This document shows, piece after piece, positions 44,959 to 45,297 of a stretch of DNA of 45,297 bases; within the stretch, counting starts at the first letter, position 1, and the number at the start of each line of letters is the position of its first letter. The position numbers and the translations under genes are program-made. Source of the DNA: Bradyrhizobium sp. SZCCT0231 (lineage in GTDB: Bacteria > Pseudomonadota > Alphaproteobacteria > Rhizobiales > Xanthobacteraceae); NCBI RefSeq assembly GCF_018130245.1, contig NZ_JAFCKP010000028.1, positions 1-45,297 on the forward strand, given 5' to 3'. Below the pieces are notes generated by a model. It searched no databases. It worked only from the letters and a program-made list of their open reading frames with translations, and was not told where the DNA came from.

Positions 44959-45098
44959 CGTGTCCCGGACAAGATGCAACGCGTGAGCGTTGCGGCGCAG
45001 AGCCGGGACCCAGGGAGTCTCAAGTATCGCTGCTGCATGCGCCCCGGCTCTGCAGCGCACCGCTGAAGGGGCGCTGCGCTGCGTCCGGGGCACGAGAG
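44959..45098. repeat. Intergenic repeat, CTCTCGTGCCCCGGACGC type, right copy (inverted)
   Basis: Inverted diverged copy of 433-607. Its reverse complement starts CTCTCGTGCCCCGGACGC and shares CCTGGGTCCCGGCTCTGCG and GCCGCAACGC with the left copy. Confidence 0.75.
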
Positions 45099-45201
45099 CG
45101 GAGTTCATCTTCATATTCGAATCTAGATCGCATGCACGGTTTCCCGTTCTCGCGGCACATCGCGCCCGAGCTTTGCAGTCGTCATCACCCTCAAAAGTGC
45201 C

Positions 45202-45297
45202 GAGGGCGCAGGGAAGGCCGCATAGGCGTTAAGGTAGCGCAGGCATGGATTGATACCGACGTTTTCGGGGAGGCTCGCGCAGGTGCCGCCCAAGCGC
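45202..45297 (-). repeat. Terminal inverted repeat, right copy (96 bp)
   Basis: Exact reverse complement of 1-96. The first mismatch is at 45201 against 97. Confidence 0.9.

Overview
The window reads as chromosomal DNA of an alphaproteobacterium close to Bradyrhizobium. The base composition is GC-rich. The gene order from dgt through argS, a SPOR protein, nagZ, scpAB, tatABC, serS, surE, pcm and an NlpD-like gene to yajC-secDF is the usual rhizobial housekeeping cluster. Intergenic gaps carry palindromic mosaic repeats of the Bradyrhizobium type, and several proteins (ExoR family, DUF1127, DUF1217, SPW) fit that group. The first and last 96 bases are exact reverse complements of each other, so the window is most likely one whole short-read contig that stops in copies of the same dispersed repeat.

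Layout. 1-860: repeats and an orphan terminator. 985-4333: ilvD overlapping an ExoR-like Sel1-repeat gene, then xth facing it. 4468-7227: a membrane hybrid sensor kinase facing erpA. 7351-14735: dgt, argS, SPOR protein, nagZ, scpA, scpB. 14901-22131: tatABC, serS, a small unknown gene, surE, an inserted minus-strand response regulator, pcm and an NlpD-like LysM/LytM lipoprotein. 22370-27900: a minus-strand DUF815 ATPase, then yajC, secD, secF, an Mth938/NDUFAF3-like gene and a degenerate squalene/phytoene-synthase-like (NDUFAF6-like) gene. 27946-33644: a threonine dehydratase, then a minus-strand run of class V aminotransferase, CAP protein, a kinase fused to an AMP-ligase C-terminal domain, and trmFO. 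33772-41644: small or accessory genes (DUF1127, lytic transglycosylase, DUF2189, DUF3597, two COG2388 acetyltransferases around an SPW protein, a lipoprotein, a 44-residue secreted ORF), then an acyl-CoA synthetase with a DUF296 protein. 41662-44774: a 692-residue DUF1217 protein divergent from an ABC-type ATPase. 44775-45297: repeats again.

How the genes fit together. Most of the centre serves the cell envelope and protein export: Tat and Sec-DF-YajC translocation, peptidoglycan recycling (NagZ), septal peptidoglycan factors (SPOR, NlpD-like, lytic transglycosylase), chromosome condensation (ScpAB), and protein or nucleotide repair (Pcm, SurE, Dgt, Xth). Two aminoacyl-tRNA synthetases and TrmFO serve translation.

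I found no phage, transposase, CRISPR array, tRNA or rRNA, and no convincing defence island. The most unusual items are the kinase/AMP-ligase fusion, the pair of complex-I-assembly-type genes behind secDF, the five-module DUF1217 protein, and the layered inverted repeats at both ends.
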